Assembly (NCBI RefSeq): GCF_902813185.1
Contig: NZ_LR778301.1
Location: 1,116,001-1,180,000 of the forward strand
Direction: 5' to 3'
Length of the DNA stretch: 64,000 nt
DNA from: Denitratisoma oestradiolicum
GTDB taxonomy: Bacteria > Pseudomonadota > Gammaproteobacteria > Burkholderiales > Rhodocyclaceae
Of this stretch, positions 38,409-47,769 are shown piece by piece. The notes under the pieces were generated by a model that was not told the DNA's origin, did no database searches, and saw only the letters and a list, made by a program, of their open reading frames with translations. The number at the start of each line of letters is the position of its first letter. Within the stretch, counting starts at the first letter, position 1. A program made the translations under genes and the position numbers.

Positions 38409-39149
38409 ATGACAAAGAGAGTTGCACTGGTGACAGGAAGCATGGGTGGCCTGGGCACCGCGATCTGCAAGGCGCTCGCCCAGAGCGGCCATACCGTGGT
38501 GGCGAACTGCCTGCCCAATTTTCCACCCAAGGACGAATGGCTGGCAAAAACCAGGGCGGAGGGTTTTGACTTCCATATTGCTGAAGGCGATGTATCTGAT
38601 TTCTACTCATGCACTGCCATGGTCCGCAAGATCGAGGCCGAGATCGGCCCGGTCGATGTGCTGGTGAATAACGCAGGCATCACCCGGGATGGCGTGTTCC
38701 GCAAGATGGACAAGGCCCAGTGGGATGCGGTGCTGACCATCAACCTGGATTCCGTGTTCAACGTCACCCGCCAGGTGCTGGAAGGCATGGCGGAGCGGGG
38801 CTGGGGTCGGGTGATCAACATCTCCTCCCTCAATGGCATCAAGGGCCAGTTCGGTCAGGCCAACTATTCCGCCGCCAAGGCAGGCATCCTCGGTTTCACC
38901 AAGGCCATCGCCCAGGAAGTGGCGAAGAAGGGGGTGACCGTCAATGCCATCGCCCCCGGCTACATCGCCACCGAGATGGTCATGGCCATCAAGCAGGAGG
39001 TGCGCGATTCCATCACCGCCACCATCCCCGCCGGCCGCATGGGCACACCAGAGGAAATCGGTGGGCTGTGCGCCTACCTGGCCTCAGACATCGCAGGCTA
39101 CATGACCGGCGCCACCCTGAATATCAACGGTGGCCTGCACATGTATTGA
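38409..39149 (+). CDS. PhbB-like acetoacetyl-CoA reductase (SDR), second copy
   Basis: 246 residues, a close paralogue of the preceding gene: VTGSMGGLGTAI, NNAGITRDGVF, VINISSLNGIKGQ, ANYSAAKAGILGF and ATLNINGGLHMY. All catalytic residues (Ser, Tyr, Lys) are kept. Differences cluster in the region after the first strand (ANCLPNFPPKDEWLA), which in SDRs shapes cofactor and substrate choice, so the two may serve different stereo- or chain-length substrates. Last gene of the operon starting at box a. Confidence 0.9.
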   Translation: MTKRVALVTGSMGGLGTAICKALAQSGHTVVANCLPNFPPKDEWLAKTRAEGFDFHIAEGDVSDFYSCTAMVRKIEAEIGPVDVLVNNAGITRDGVFRKMDKAQWDAVLTINLDSVFNVTRQVLEGMAERGWGRVINISSLNGIKGQFGQANYSAAKAGILGFTKAIAQEVAKKGVTVNAIAPGYIATEMVMAIKQEVRDSITATIPAGRMGTPEEIGGLCAYLASDIAGYMTGATLNINGGLHMY

Positions 39150-39200
39150 TGCCGACGAGGCTCACCTGACGGAGTATAGAGGGATGAGAACCCGGAAGTC

Positions 39201-39246
39201 CTAATGCGTTTGCACCATGCCTGACATCTCATACCTATGCATACTG
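39201..39246 (+). promoter_or_regulatory. island promoter box, copy b
   Basis: TAATGCGTTTGCACCATG ends at 39219 and CATACTG begins at 39240, again with 20 bases between. It lies 52 bases behind the second reductase and about 130 bases before the VPA1262-like gene, which it probably drives. Confidence 0.75.
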
Positions 39247-39378
39247 CACACATGGATGTAGCGGATCAGTAGCTGCACCAAGGCATGGCAAGGCGCACAG
39301 GAATATGAAATTGCGCCCAATGCGCTGCCTGTTTGCACACACTTCTACGGCCGAAAGGCCTTGAGGAAAGGAAGGACA

Positions 39379-41220
39379 ATGGCTCAGAATCTCGACGTCG
39401 TCACCTCCGACACCCGGATGGACCGGCTGGTGGGTGAGCACGAAAAGCCCTGCGCAATGCATATCTGGCTACTGCAATTGCGCAAGGACTCCCTTGTGGA
39501 ATCTCGCGTTCTGTATGGCCATATCGCACCAAGCACTTATCGCAACGATGCCTGGAGCGCGCCACGGGAGGATGCCTTCAAACAGGCTGGCCCTACCACC
39601 AGTTTGCAGGTCCTCAGAATAAGCCTGTTTTCCTATGCCCGAACCATAAGAGCCTTACTAGGCCGCCTCCTGAGCGGGACAACCCTGGAGGCGGCGAGTG
39701 ATGAATTGCAGTTAAAGCTGTCATCTCACGATTGCTCACGCTTTGGCAACGTCCGTCTAGGTCAGCAATCGACCCTTAGACCGACCCTCCACCTTCCTTC
39801 ACGGGACTATTACCAGGGTACAAGCCTGCGCCTCAGTCCGATGAACTTTGCCAGCGCCGATAGCAGTGCGATCACAAATCTCGAAAAGTCCGGAATTTTC
39901 CATGTCGGGACAGAACCTGATCGGGATATCGCGAAATATTGCGTCAATGTGCTTGAGCGAGAAACCGGGATGAAGTTTTCCGATATTGACTCCTGGCGCC
40001 TGGGGGACATCGAACTGCTGGTCTATCCATCCCTGGACGATGATGAACGCCCGCAGTTCAACATTGACGGAGATGCCTCTTCCATTTGTGTCGTGCTCAC
40101 GAGCCCCATGAGCGGGCCTGAGTCAGAGCTTCAAGTGCGGATACGACTGCTTAACGACGGAGGTTGCTTTCACACTCATATTGCATCTCTGCCGCCGAAT
40201 ACGACATTTCCTGCACGGATCGTATGCAAGCTTCCTCCCGCAGCCCATCGGATCGTTGATGCATGCGAGGTCGACATTGATGCAATCTATCCAAAAACTG
40301 GCCAATCGCATGCCTGCATGCGCTGGGGCAACCACCTGGTGGATGGCGCCAACATCTCTCCCCGGGCTGCAGGTGACGATACAGGTACAAGCAATGATTG
40401 GCTTTACAGGACCCCAGAGCAGTACAACAAACCCGGAGGACAGGCATCCCAAGAGCCACTCACGGGAGATACCCCGGTATCGCCCAACGACCGAGAACAC
40501 TCTGCCAATTCCTGGGTGGCCGCAAATCGTCGCAACGTATTCGTTATGACCCACTTGCTACCCAGGGACTCAATGGGATTCCATGTCAAACACTCCAAGG
40601 AAGAACAGATAGGTAGACTGGAGTTCGTTGAATGGCTAAGGGAGTTATTTTCTCACCACCGTTCCGCACAGATCACATGGCTTGACCCGTCCATGGATGA
40701 CATAGGTATCAATCTTGTAAACCAATATGGGGTGCATGGCAGCCACTATCTGGTACTTACCGAGTACCCCGAAGAGGCGCCTCTTACCGACTGGACTGTC
40801 AGGCTACTTCACGATTGGGGGATGGGACCGGAGCCGAAAGCACTGCCAGAGTCCCGGATCGATCACTTGAAGTCCGCCTGCCGGAAATGGGCCAGCAGCC
40901 CCCACGGTGTTCGATTGCGGGTAATTGGGATCCCTTCCGGGGAAATTCACGATAGGATAATCCTGATTCGGGACACCCAGCTAAAACCGGTCGCAGGATA
41001 CTACCTGTCCAATTCTCTGCAACGGGAGAATGAAAATCTCCCACTCGTCATTACCGCCATTCCGGACGCCGTACTCAGGAATGTAACAAGCTACATCGAC
41101 GATATGATCGCGAGAGCCTTCACGACGGCTGGGACTAAGGAAGGTGGAAACCCGAATCCGGTTATATTTGATTCCGTCGAGCATGGAACTTCGAAACCCA
41201 AGAAACTGATGGAAGCCTGA
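39379..41220 (+). CDS. VPA1262-like protein with possible phospholipase-D-like end
   Basis: 613 residues from the ATG at 39379 (MAQNLDVVTSD...). The first part (AMHIWLLQLRKDSLVESRVLYG) and the order of later blocks recall VPA1262-family proteins, large proteins of unknown role often found in variable islands. Near the C-terminus VRLRVIGIPSGEIHDRIILIRD followed by GYYLSNSLQRENENLPLVITAIP resembles an H-D-R phospholipase-D/nuclease-like site. The match is from memory of the family pattern and uncertain. Odd points: it sits inside a catabolic island and has that island's promoter box. AGGAAAGGAAGG lies upstream of the start. Confidence 0.5.
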   Translation: MAQNLDVVTSDTRMDRLVGEHEKPCAMHIWLLQLRKDSLVESRVLYGHIAPSTYRNDAWSAPREDAFKQAGPTTSLQVLRISLFSYARTIRALLGRLLSGTTLEAASDELQLKLSSHDCSRFGNVRLGQQSTLRPTLHLPSRDYYQGTSLRLSPMNFASADSSAITNLEKSGIFHVGTEPDRDIAKYCVNVLERETGMKFSDIDSWRLGDIELLVYPSLDDDERPQFNIDGDASSICVVLTSPMSGPESELQVRIRLLNDGGCFHTHIASLPPNTTFPARIVCKLPPAAHRIVDACEVDIDAIYPKTGQSHACMRWGNHLVDGANISPRAAGDDTGTSNDWLYRTPEQYNKPGGQASQEPLTGDTPVSPNDREHSANSWVAANRRNVFVMTHLLPRDSMGFHVKHSKEEQIGRLEFVEWLRELFSHHRSAQITWLDPSMDDIGINLVNQYGVHGSHYLVLTEYPEEAPLTDWTVRLLHDWGMGPEPKALPESRIDHLKSACRKWASSPHGVRLRVIGIPSGEIHDRIILIRDTQLKPVAGYYLSNSLQRENENLPLVITAIPDAVLRNVTSYIDDMIARAFTTAGTKEGGNPNPVIFDSVEHGTSKPKKLMEA

Positions 41221-41230
41221 AACCAAAAAA

Positions 41231-41257
41231 CGCCATCGGCCCAAAAGGCCGATGGCG
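41231..41257 (-). terminator. intrinsic terminator for LuxR-type gene
   Basis: CGCCATCGGCC and GGCCGATGGCG form an 11-bp perfect stem with 5-base loop. On the minus strand a run of six T follows, so it should terminate the LuxR-type gene that ends about 100 bases away; on the plus strand it may attenuate read-through from the VPA1262-like gene. Confidence 0.85.
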
Positions 41258-41356
41258 GTCATTGAAACATTGTTTCTGGCGGCCTTGCCTGTGGAAGGCC
41301 GCCGGTGCGGATTCCTTTCCTTGCGACACAGGGAATCCAGAATACCTTTACCCGAC

Positions 41357-42469
41357 TCAATTGACCCAGACAGTTTTCATCATGCTGAGAATATGGCTGA
41401 CCAGCTGGGCTTGCCGATGGACTCCTGTCCGCTCGAAGATCGAGGCCAACTGGGTTCGAGCCGTGAAGCGGGAGATCCCAAGTGAGGCAGCTGCATCGAT
41501 GAGGCTCTGCCCCTTAACAAGGCGGACCGCCAGGGCGGCTTCGGCCCGTGAAAGTCCCAGAAATTCGATCAGCGCGCTATCGGTAACATCCGGAGTATAG
41601 CTTGCATCACGGAGCAGCACAATCACCGGAGACTGCGCCTTCTCGTCCACTCCGGGCCGCGGCTGCGAAGAGCGGACCAGAAGGCTCCAGTAGCGTTCCC
41701 CATCAACTCGCCGAACCTTCATGGTCTGATTTCCGGAAAGCTGCGGATTGCTACCATGCAGGCGACTCAACAACGTACGCAACGCACGATCGTCCTTGGG
41801 GTCGCTACAGTGGAGCACACCGTCTCGGGCATAGAATCCATCCTGGGCTAGAAGCACTCGGTCCAATACCATGTTCTTGATCAGGATACGGCACTTGTCG
41901 TCAAGAACCCCGGAACCAATGGCGACCTGGCCAGTGGTCTCGTCAAGCACACTCAATCGATACTCCTGTAGTGCAATGCGGGCATAGAGAGCGATTGCGG
42001 TACGAAGGCGGGGGATCATGGCCTCGAAGATTTTTCGCTCGCGCTCTCCGAATCCAGACTCACCTTCAATCCTGGCTGCCCGCAACCTGAACATCATGCC
42101 GGTACGCGGCTCGATCATATTGACGCCAATCAGCTCTGTAGTCTGACTGAAATGTCTGATGAACTGTCTATAGTATGTCGCGTGCTGGTTCTCAAGCTGG
42201 CTTTTGGTAAGAATACATACCTTGCCTTCAGGCAAATCTAGGAAGGGAGAATCGCGGTAATATTCCCTCTGCAGCGCGGCCATTGCCAAACTGTTGGTGG
42301 GGTTTGCAATCCAGATTCCGGCATCTCCGTCACGAGGACGGCGTAGAACCATTGTGGCGTGATGGCAGGGAAGCTGGTTTTCCAGCGCATCAAGAAATGC
42401 AAGCCACGGCGAATCATCGAGAATACTGGCATAAAGCGTGTTGATCAGTTGCTCTAGAGCATGCGACAT
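41357..42469 (-). CDS. LuxR-type transcriptional regulator
   Basis: 370 residues from the ATG at 42469 (MSHALEQLINTLYASILDD), with GGAG upstream; a longer frame starts at 42514. The C-terminal 60 residues are a LuxR/GerE helix-turn-helix (LSRAEAALAVRLVKGQSLIDAAASLGISRFTARTQLASIFERTG). The N-terminal 230 residues look like a PAS/GAF-type sensor as in other large LuxR proteins of steroid degraders, with no receiver Asp pocket. It is the only regulator inside the island and so the best candidate to bind the repeated promoter box. No such box precedes its own gene. Confidence 0.85.
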   Translation of the reverse strand: MSHALEQLINTLYASILDDSPWLAFLDALENQLPCHHATMVLRRPRDGDAGIWIANPTNSLAMAALQREYYRDSPFLDLPEGKVCILTKSQLENQHATYYRQFIRHFSQTTELIGVNMIEPRTGMMFRLRAARIEGESGFGERERKIFEAMIPRLRTAIALYARIALQEYRLSVLDETTGQVAIGSGVLDDKCRILIKNMVLDRVLLAQDGFYARDGVLHCSDPKDDRALRTLLSRLHGSNPQLSGNQTMKVRRVDGERYWSLLVRSSQPRPGVDEKAQSPVIVLLRDASYTPDVTDSALIEFLGLSRAEAALAVRLVKGQSLIDAAASLGISRFTARTQLASIFERTGVHRQAQLVSHILSMMKTVWVN

Positions 42470-42736
42470 GAATCGATAACTCCGAGTGCTATAACGCTTG
42501 GCAATAGATCCCAATACATAGCATAAACGCCAAGATGGGTACTAGGGAACTTATTAAGTCCGCCACACCAGCCGGTGCCCAGTTTGTTAATTTTTCTGGA
42601 TTCCGACGTCCGCTGGAATGAATTTCAACTGGTTCAGCATTTCACTAAGACCTGAGTACCCAGCGTTACTGGAAATATATAGAGATCCCATAGTAGTCTA
42701 GAGACGGACCTACCCTAGGCAGCCCCCATCATGCTT

Positions 42737-42756
42737 GCTCATGATCGAACATGAGC
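42737..42756. terminator. hairpin behind CoA-transferase subunit B
   Basis: GCTCATG-ATCGAA-CATGAGC, followed on the plus strand by ATTTTTA. It lies just behind the end of the minus-strand operon but its T-run faces the other way, so its role is unclear. The remaining 200 bases to the LuxR-type gene contain no gene. Confidence 0.4.
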
Positions 42757-42760
42757 ATTT

Positions 42761-43417
42761 TTATAGAGAAATATCACGCAACTGCGGCGAAATGATGAGT
42801 CTTGCCTCGGTGGCGCACTGAATTTCTTCGACGGTGAGGTCCGCCGCCTTCTCCACCAGAACCAGACCATCACGGGTAACATCGATCACCCCATAGTCCG
42901 TGATGATGCGGGTGACCACGCCAACCCCTGTGAGCGGTAGGTTGCATTTCTTGAGAATTTTTTTCTCTCCGTTCTTGGCGACGTGCTCCATGGTGACGAT
43001 GACCCGCTTGACACCGGCCACCAGATCCATCCCTCCGCCCGGCCCTTTGACCATCTTGCCAGGGATCATGTAATTGGCGATGCTGCCGCAGGCGTCCACC
43101 TGCATGGCCCCGAGTATGGTCAGATCGATGTGTCCTCCGCGAATCATGCCGAATGACAGCGACGAATCGAAGTAGGACGTTCCCGGCAACTCGGTCACCG
43201 TTTGTTTGCCGGCGTTGATGAGATCGGCATCTTCCTCACCTTCGAAGGGAAATGCCCCGTAGGCAAGAATGCCGTTCTCCGAGTGAAAAACGACCTCCAT
43301 CTCCTTCGGGATGTAGTTGGCTACCAGCGTTGGAATGCCGATCCCAAGGTTTGCGTAGTAGCCGTCGCGCAACTCTTGAGCGGCGCGCATGGCAATTTGT
43401 TGACGTGTCAGGGGCAT
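42761..43417 (-). CDS. 3-oxoacid CoA-transferase subunit B
   Basis: 218 residues from the ATG at 43417 with GAGGAGG upstream. It is family I CoA-transferase beta subunit: NLGIGIPTLVANY at 24-36, the catalytic Glu in FHSENGILAYG, and GKMVKGPGGGMDLVAG. ScoB/PcaJ-type length. With subunit A it moves CoA from succinyl-CoA to acetoacetate or another 3-oxoacid, which would link BKACE product to the PhbB-like reductases. Last gene of the operon behind box c. Confidence 0.9.
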   Translation of the reverse strand: MPLTRQQIAMRAAQELRDGYYANLGIGIPTLVANYIPKEMEVVFHSENGILAYGAFPFEGEEDADLINAGKQTVTELPGTSYFDSSLSFGMIRGGHIDLTILGAMQVDACGSIANYMIPGKMVKGPGGGMDLVAGVKRVIVTMEHVAKNGEKKILKKCNLPLTGVGVVTRIITDYGVIDVTRDGLVLVEKAADLTVEEIQCATEARLIISPQLRDISL

Positions 43418-43439
43418 TGTTGTCCTCCTCTGGGGGGTT

Positions 43440-44141
43440 TTATGGGCGCGGACGTGTAGTACGCTGCTCGATGCGCTTCTCGAAGCAGTCTCCGACGACG
43501 ACACGATCAACGAAGATCCCAGGTGTATGCACGAGATCAGGATCAAGCTCGCCAAACTCGACCAGCTCCTCCACCTCGGCAATGCAAATCTTGCCCGCCA
43601 TCGCACAGAGCGGATTGAAGTTACGCGCCGCCTTACGATAGATGAGGTTGCCATGGCGATCGGCCTTGTAGGCTTTCACCAGCGCGAAGTCGCCAACGAT
43701 GGCGTGTTCCATCACCATAGGACGCCCGTTGAATTCTCGGGTCTCCTTACCTTCTGCAAGCTGCGTGCCGTAGGCTGTCGGCGTGTAGAAGGCCGGGACA
43801 CCGACCCCTCCGGCTCGGAGCCTCTCCGCCAATGTCCCTTGGGGATTGAGCTCGACCTCGAGCTCGCCACTCATGAACTGTTTTTCGAAGTTCTTGTTCT
43901 CTCCAACGTAGGACGCGACCATCTTTTTGATCTGTCGAGCTGCGAGCATGAGCCCCAAGCCGAAGTCATCCACCCCACAGTTGTTGGAGACCACCGTGAG
44001 GTTCTTTGGACCTTTGTCCACCAAAGCGCGGATCAGATTTTCAGGAATTCCGCACAAACCGAAGCCGCCGGCGACAAGCGTCGCACCATCCTCGATGTCA
44101 GCTACGGCCTCAGCAGCGCTAGCGACAACTTTGTTTATCAT
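43440..44141 (-). CDS. 3-oxoacid CoA-transferase subunit A
   Basis: 233 residues from the ATG at 44141, which overlaps the stop of the preceding gene (ATGA). Typical for ScoA/Pca[41 protein letters not shown], and [24 protein letters not shown]. It pairs with subunit B 22 bases downstream. Confidence 0.92.
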   Translation of the reverse strand: MINKVVASAAEAVADIEDGATLVAGGFGLCGIPENLIRALVDKGPKNLTVVSNNCGVDDFGLGLMLAARQIKKMVASYVGENKNFEKQFMSGELEVELNPQGTLAERLRAGGVGVPAFYTPTAYGTQLAEGKETREFNGRPMVMEHAIVGDFALVKAYKADRHGNLIYRKAARNFNPLCAMAGKICIAEVEELVEFGELDPDLVHTPGIFVDRVVVGDCFEKRIEQRTTRPRP

Positions 44142-44740
44142 CGCGATACTCCGCGCGCAAAGTCTTCCGGAGAGCATCCATCAGGTGGCCAGGAAACCGT
44201 ATCCGCTTCGACGGGAACCTTAATGCAGCGCAGCATCAAAGAAACAGCGTGCCAGGTGGCGATTGCAAATACAAGCTCCAGGCGCGCCTCTGTTCCCTCG
44301 AGATTCTGCTCACAACGTGCCCACGTTTCGTCGGAAATTGTCCCGGTGGATATGACCTCGTCCGTTGCCGCAAGGACGGCTTTTTCGGCAGCGCCGAGAT
44401 GCGTCGAGGCTTGCCAATCCCGAACCTCCAGCAGATCCTGCTCCGTACAGCCGAAGGCTTTCAATGCGGTGTACCAGTGCTGAACCCACTCGTATTCACA
44501 GTTGGTTTTCCAACCGATACGCATGATGACCAGCTCGCGTAGCCTGCCATCGAAGGCGGAATCAAAAAGCTGTGCGTAGAGCAGCCCCTGAAGTGCCTTG
44601 GCTACACGGGGGCTCTGAAAGAGGATGCGGAAAATATTGCGATCATGCAGCTCTGGCGGAATACCGGCTTCGGTACCAATTTTTGCCATCTCTTCGGCGG
44701 AAAGCAGCGGAATGCGGGGTGTTTTCCTGTTTTCAGACAT
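44138..44740 (-). CDS. AhpD/carboxymuconolactone decarboxylase-family protein
   Basis: 200 residues from the ATG at 44740 with AAGGAG upstream. The core [22 protein letters not shown] followed by a second helix set ([11 protein letters not shown]...) is the CMD/AhpD fold. The peroxidase C-x-x-C pair is not present: only one Cys (in TNCEYEW) remains and the second is replaced by Trp/Val, so AhpD-type redox activity is unlikely. Family members without the pair act in diverse catabolic steps, and the role here is unknown. It lies between the KAS III-like and CoA-transferase genes. Confidence 0.8.
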   Translation of the reverse strand: MSENRKTPRIPLLSAEEMAKIGTEAGIPPELHDRNIFRILFQSPRVAKALQGLLYAQLFDSAFDGRLRELVIMRIGWKTNCEYEWVQHWYTALKAFGCTEQDLLEVRDWQASTHLGAAEKAVLAATDEVISTGTISDETWARCEQNLEGTEARLELVFAIATWHAVSLMLRCIKVPVEADTVSWPPDGCSPEDFARGVSR

Positions 44741-44833
44741 TGGTATTGCTCCTTTCAGGTACAAGCAGTGACAGCTCACCGCGTTATTGCGGATCGCAAA
44801 TGACGCATTCGCCCATCTCCAGCCGCCAATTGG

Positions 44834-45868
44834 TCAGTGAATCCTGACCATGGCACCGGCCCATGAATAGCCGACACCGAATCCGACGACCATGACGTTG
44901 TCCCCGCTGCGGATCACCCCTTGCTTCGAAGCGCTCTGCAAGGCGACCGGGATGGTCGAGGAGACGGTGTTGCCGCAGGTTTCCATCTGCAACCAGAACT
45001 TGCTTGTGGGAATGTTCAACTCGTTGCGCAACTGCTCCAGCAGGAACTTGTTGGCCTGGTGGAAGATGAAGTGGTCGACCTGATCAATGGAGCCGCCCCA
45101 TTTCAGGAGAAGCTGATCGATAGCTTTGGGAACTTCTCTCAGGACGAAGCTCAGAACCTCCCGCCCGTTCATGTACAGGTTCTGCAGCGAACGACGGCTG
45201 CCGTCAGGAAAGTCTCGTACCAAAGCGGTTGCGCTGGAGGTCGGATGTCTCATTCCCCCGGCAGGGACGATCAAATTATGGGCTCCGCTACCATCGGTAC
45301 CGAAAACAAAGGGGCCGATAAGATCCGTATCAGCCTCCACCGCGCCGATGAGGGTGGCTGCCGCCGCATCGCCAAACAGTGTCCGTACCGTAGGGTCCTT
45401 GGCGTTGAGGTATTTCGTGTAAGTGTCCGCCGTGATCAGCAGCACATTGCGCGCAGCGCCTGTCTCAATCAGGCCTTTGGCCACCCCCAGGCCATATACA
45501 AATCCGGAACACCCCTGATTGAGATCGAAGGCGCCACAATCGGTGCGCAGTCCCAAGCGATGCTGCAAAAGACATGCAGTCGCCGGCAGGAAATAATCCG
45601 GACTTTGAGAGCAAAAGAGGAGGAAGTCGATATCGGACGGCGCACACGAACCCTGTGCAAACAATTGCTGGGCGGCAGCGAAGCCCAAGTCGGAGGCGCA
45701 TTCGTCCGGTCCTGCCACCGAGCGCACAGCGATCCCCGTGCGATCGAGAATCCTGGAGGCACTCCATACCCCCAGTTCCCGTTCCAGCTGCTCATTCGTC
45801 AGCTTGCCTTCCGGGAAGTGGCAGCTATGGGACTTGATCGCGGCCTTGGCCGTCGGGCTGAATTTCAT
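44834..45868 (-). CDS. ketoacyl synthase III-like protein (FabH family)
   Basis: 344 residues. Catalytic Cys120 in DLNQGCSGFVYGL, His in FIFHQANKFLLEQ and Asn in METCGNTVSSTIP form the full FabH triad. The family condenses a CoA-bound starter with an acyl-ACP or acyl-CoA, or cleaves in reverse. Inside a catabolic operon it may act as a thiolase-like enzyme. It is the first gene of the minus-strand operon KAS III-CMD-CoA-transferase A-B and has box c 66 bases upstream. Confidence 0.88.
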   Translation of the reverse strand: MKFSPTAKAAIKSHSCHFPEGKLTNEQLERELGVWSASRILDRTGIAVRSVAGPDECASDLGFAAAQQLFAQGSCAPSDIDFLLFCSQSPDYFLPATACLLQHRLGLRTDCGAFDLNQGCSGFVYGLGVAKGLIETGAARNVLLITADTYTKYLNAKDPTVRTLFGDAAAATLIGAVEADTDLIGPFVFGTDGSGAHNLIVPAGGMRHPTSSATALVRDFPDGSRRSLQNLYMNGREVLSFVLREVPKAIDQLLLKWGGSIDQVDHFIFHQANKFLLEQLRNELNIPTSKFWLQMETCGNTVSSTIPVALQSASKQGVIRSGDNVMVVGFGVGYSWAGAMVRIH

Positions 45869-45933
45869 GGTCTGTACTCGAAGTCTTCACCAACAATCAA
45901 CATGTCGCCAGATGCCAAGCATTGCGTTGAATG

Positions 45934-45981
45934 AAGTATGAGGAGATCGACCTGATTCCACATGGTGCAAACGCACTAAAA
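45934..45981 (-). promoter_or_regulatory. island promoter box, copy c
   Basis: On the minus strand TAGTGCGTTTGCACCATG is followed after 20 bases by CATACTT (45940-45934). The box contains the perfect dyad GTGC-GTTT-GCAC. It serves the KAS III-like operon. Confidence 0.82.
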
Positions 45982-46115
45982 CAAGCCGAATCGGTATTTT
46001 CTAAGTTTTCTGTTACTCAACAATTGCAATCGCAGCCCCCTTAGCCGAGCACTGCCAGTGCATCTATAGGGTCATGAGGTTTGTTTTATCTGTGTTGACC
46101 GCCTGACGATGCGAT

Positions 46116-47333
46116 TCATGTTTTTCCTTTGACTGCCAAGGGAAGGAAAACGATCACTGCGACCCCGACAGTACTGGCCAAGACTAGGAAGGCCGCCGAG
46201 TAATTGCCAGTCAAGTCGTACAAGTAACCGACCATGGGTAATGCCAGAATTACCATAACGATGCTTAACGGTTGCATAAATCCCATAACACGTCCAAAAA
46301 TCAAGGGGCCATAAACCTCTGCCACCAGGGCGCCCCAGGCCGGCAAAAATGCTCCGGAGGAAAGCCCTACCGAAATCGCAGCAAGTACGATGATCGGAAA
46401 TTCATGGAACCAGACCAGCAACAGTAACGGTAATCCTGCCATCAACAAAGCTGCCAAAATGCAGTACTTCATATTGATGCGATCAGCAAACACACTGAAA
46501 AGAACTTTGCCGCTAAAACCAGAAACTGATATTACTGAAACCAATAGAGCAGCCTGGGAAGACGGCACTCCGTAGCCCATGGCAAAAGGTACCAGATTTG
46601 CCAGGACCGTCATGAACGTCGCTATGGACACGCCGATAGCCATAGAAATACGCCAGAAGGAAGCATCCTTCATAAGGTTCGGCAATTCAGTTTTGAGCGA
46701 TCCGGCCTCGGGTGGGTGGGATTCATCCAGAACCTGCCCCCCATCAGAGCGTAAACCCAGATCGGCAGGCTTGTTCCGCACCAGCCAGAAAATTGGTGGC
46801 AGCAATATCAAAAGGATAATCCCCGCCATAAGCAGACAGGCTTTTCGCCAACTATGCATACCTTCTATCAAGGCTTGCAGGATCAGGGGGACCAAGAGCC
46901 CCCCCAAGGATGTACCCATGGCTGTGATACCCATGGCGCGTCCACTACGCCGGGAAAACCAGCGGGCCACCAATGTATTGGCCCCTAGCGGCCCTAGCAG
47001 GGTGCTACCCAGGGACATCACAAAACCATAAATCAGAATGAATTCCCAGATATTTCGGGAGAAGGAAATCAGCATTAGGGATGCAGAAAGAAACATTGTG
47101 CCAACAGCATAAATGGAACGAGCAGACCGTTTGTCCATCAGGGAGCCAGCAATGGGGGAAATTAGCATCGTAGCCAGAGAGCAAGCCGTCAACGCCCACA
47201 TCATCTCCATTCGTGAAGCACCGAACTCATTGCCTACCGGCAATACCAATAGCCCGAAGGAATAACTGGTGACACCACTGCTCATTCCCAATACCAACAT
47301 GGCTACAATCACAATTTTCCATCCATGGAACAT
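46116..47333 (-). CDS. MFS transporter
   Basis: 405 residues with twelve hydrophobic segments. It opens MFHGWKIVIVAMLVLGMSSG; the loop between helices 2 and 3 reads GSLMDKRSARSIYAVG, a variant of the MFS G-x-x-x-D-R/K-x-G-x-R motif. It belongs to the oxalate/formate antiporter-like (OFA) or monocarboxylate clade by general look. It could import the growth substrate or export an acid. The leader before it is unusual: 190 bases containing a relic of another transcription unit. Confidence 0.88.
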   Translation of the reverse strand: MFHGWKIVIVAMLVLGMSSGVTSYSFGLLVLPVGNEFGASRMEMMWALTACSLATMLISPIAGSLMDKRSARSIYAVGTMFLSASLMLISFSRNIWEFILIYGFVMSLGSTLLGPLGANTLVARWFSRRSGRAMGITAMGTSLGGLLVPLILQALIEGMHSWRKACLLMAGIILLILLPPIFWLVRNKPADLGLRSDGGQVLDESHPPEAGSLKTELPNLMKDASFWRISMAIGVSIATFMTVLANLVPFAMGYGVPSSQAALLVSVISVSGFSGKVLFSVFADRINMKYCILAALLMAGLPLLLLVWFHEFPIIVLAAISVGLSSGAFLPAWGALVAEVYGPLIFGRVMGFMQPLSIVMVILALPMVGYLYDLTGNYSAAFLVLASTVGVAVIVFLPLAVKGKT

Positions 47334-47523
47334 CTGGCTATTTTCTCCCGGGTTAGATAGAAAAAAGAGGTCCGCTCACTCGGGCGGGCCAACTCAGCTG
47401 GACAGAGAAAATTTAGCTGATAGGATATCTAGGTCGCATTAGAGGAGCCTATACAGCATGGAATGCGGCTCAAAAAAGATATCTTCTGACCAAAAAATAG
47501 GGAACTTCTTTTTTTTCCCGGAA
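47334..47523 (-). repeat. relic of TonB-receptor leader and terminator
   Basis: About 140 bases here (47333-47478) match 49655-49797, the tail and terminator of the TonB receptor gene: shared are AGATAGAAAAAAGAG, GGGCGGGCCAACTCAGCTGG and CATTAGAGGAGCCTAT. The other side, next to box d, matches the leader of the same receptor gene (GGTCAGAAG-A/G-T-A/G-TC). The hairpin copy is decayed (GGCCCGCCC against GAGCGGACC). So promoter and leader are joined directly to the 3' end, as if the whole reading frame had been deleted. Confidence 0.75.
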
Positions 47524-47572
47524 AAGTATGTCGGGATTAGCGATGGGTAACATGATGCAAATGTATTAGAAA
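47524..47572 (-). promoter_or_regulatory. island promoter box, copy d
   Basis: On the minus strand TAATACATTTGCATCATG is followed after 20 bases by CATACTT (47530-47524). The left dyad arm is degenerate (ATAC for GTGC). It lies 190 bases before the MFS start. From 47573 to 47769 I see no gene. Confidence 0.75.
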
Positions 47573-47769
47573 GTTGCTGTTCGATGCAGAGAGCTACTTT
47601 ACTCATTGGAAATAGAAGTCTGGATCAGGGAACACCTAGCACTCACTGAATTTCATGACCGGATACCACTGGGTCGGATTTTCAGAAATAAAACAATAAA
47701 GTGCAGCTGATTCAGGTTTTTTCGTGCAGATAAGAATTCCATCGGGCTTTCCTCTACGGATCGAAAACA

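Noticed and set aside
43418-43654. Extended N-terminus of CoA-transferase subunit B
   Set aside because: The upstream part of the frame is antisense-like, lies over subunit A, and the ATG at 43417 has a strong ribosome site.
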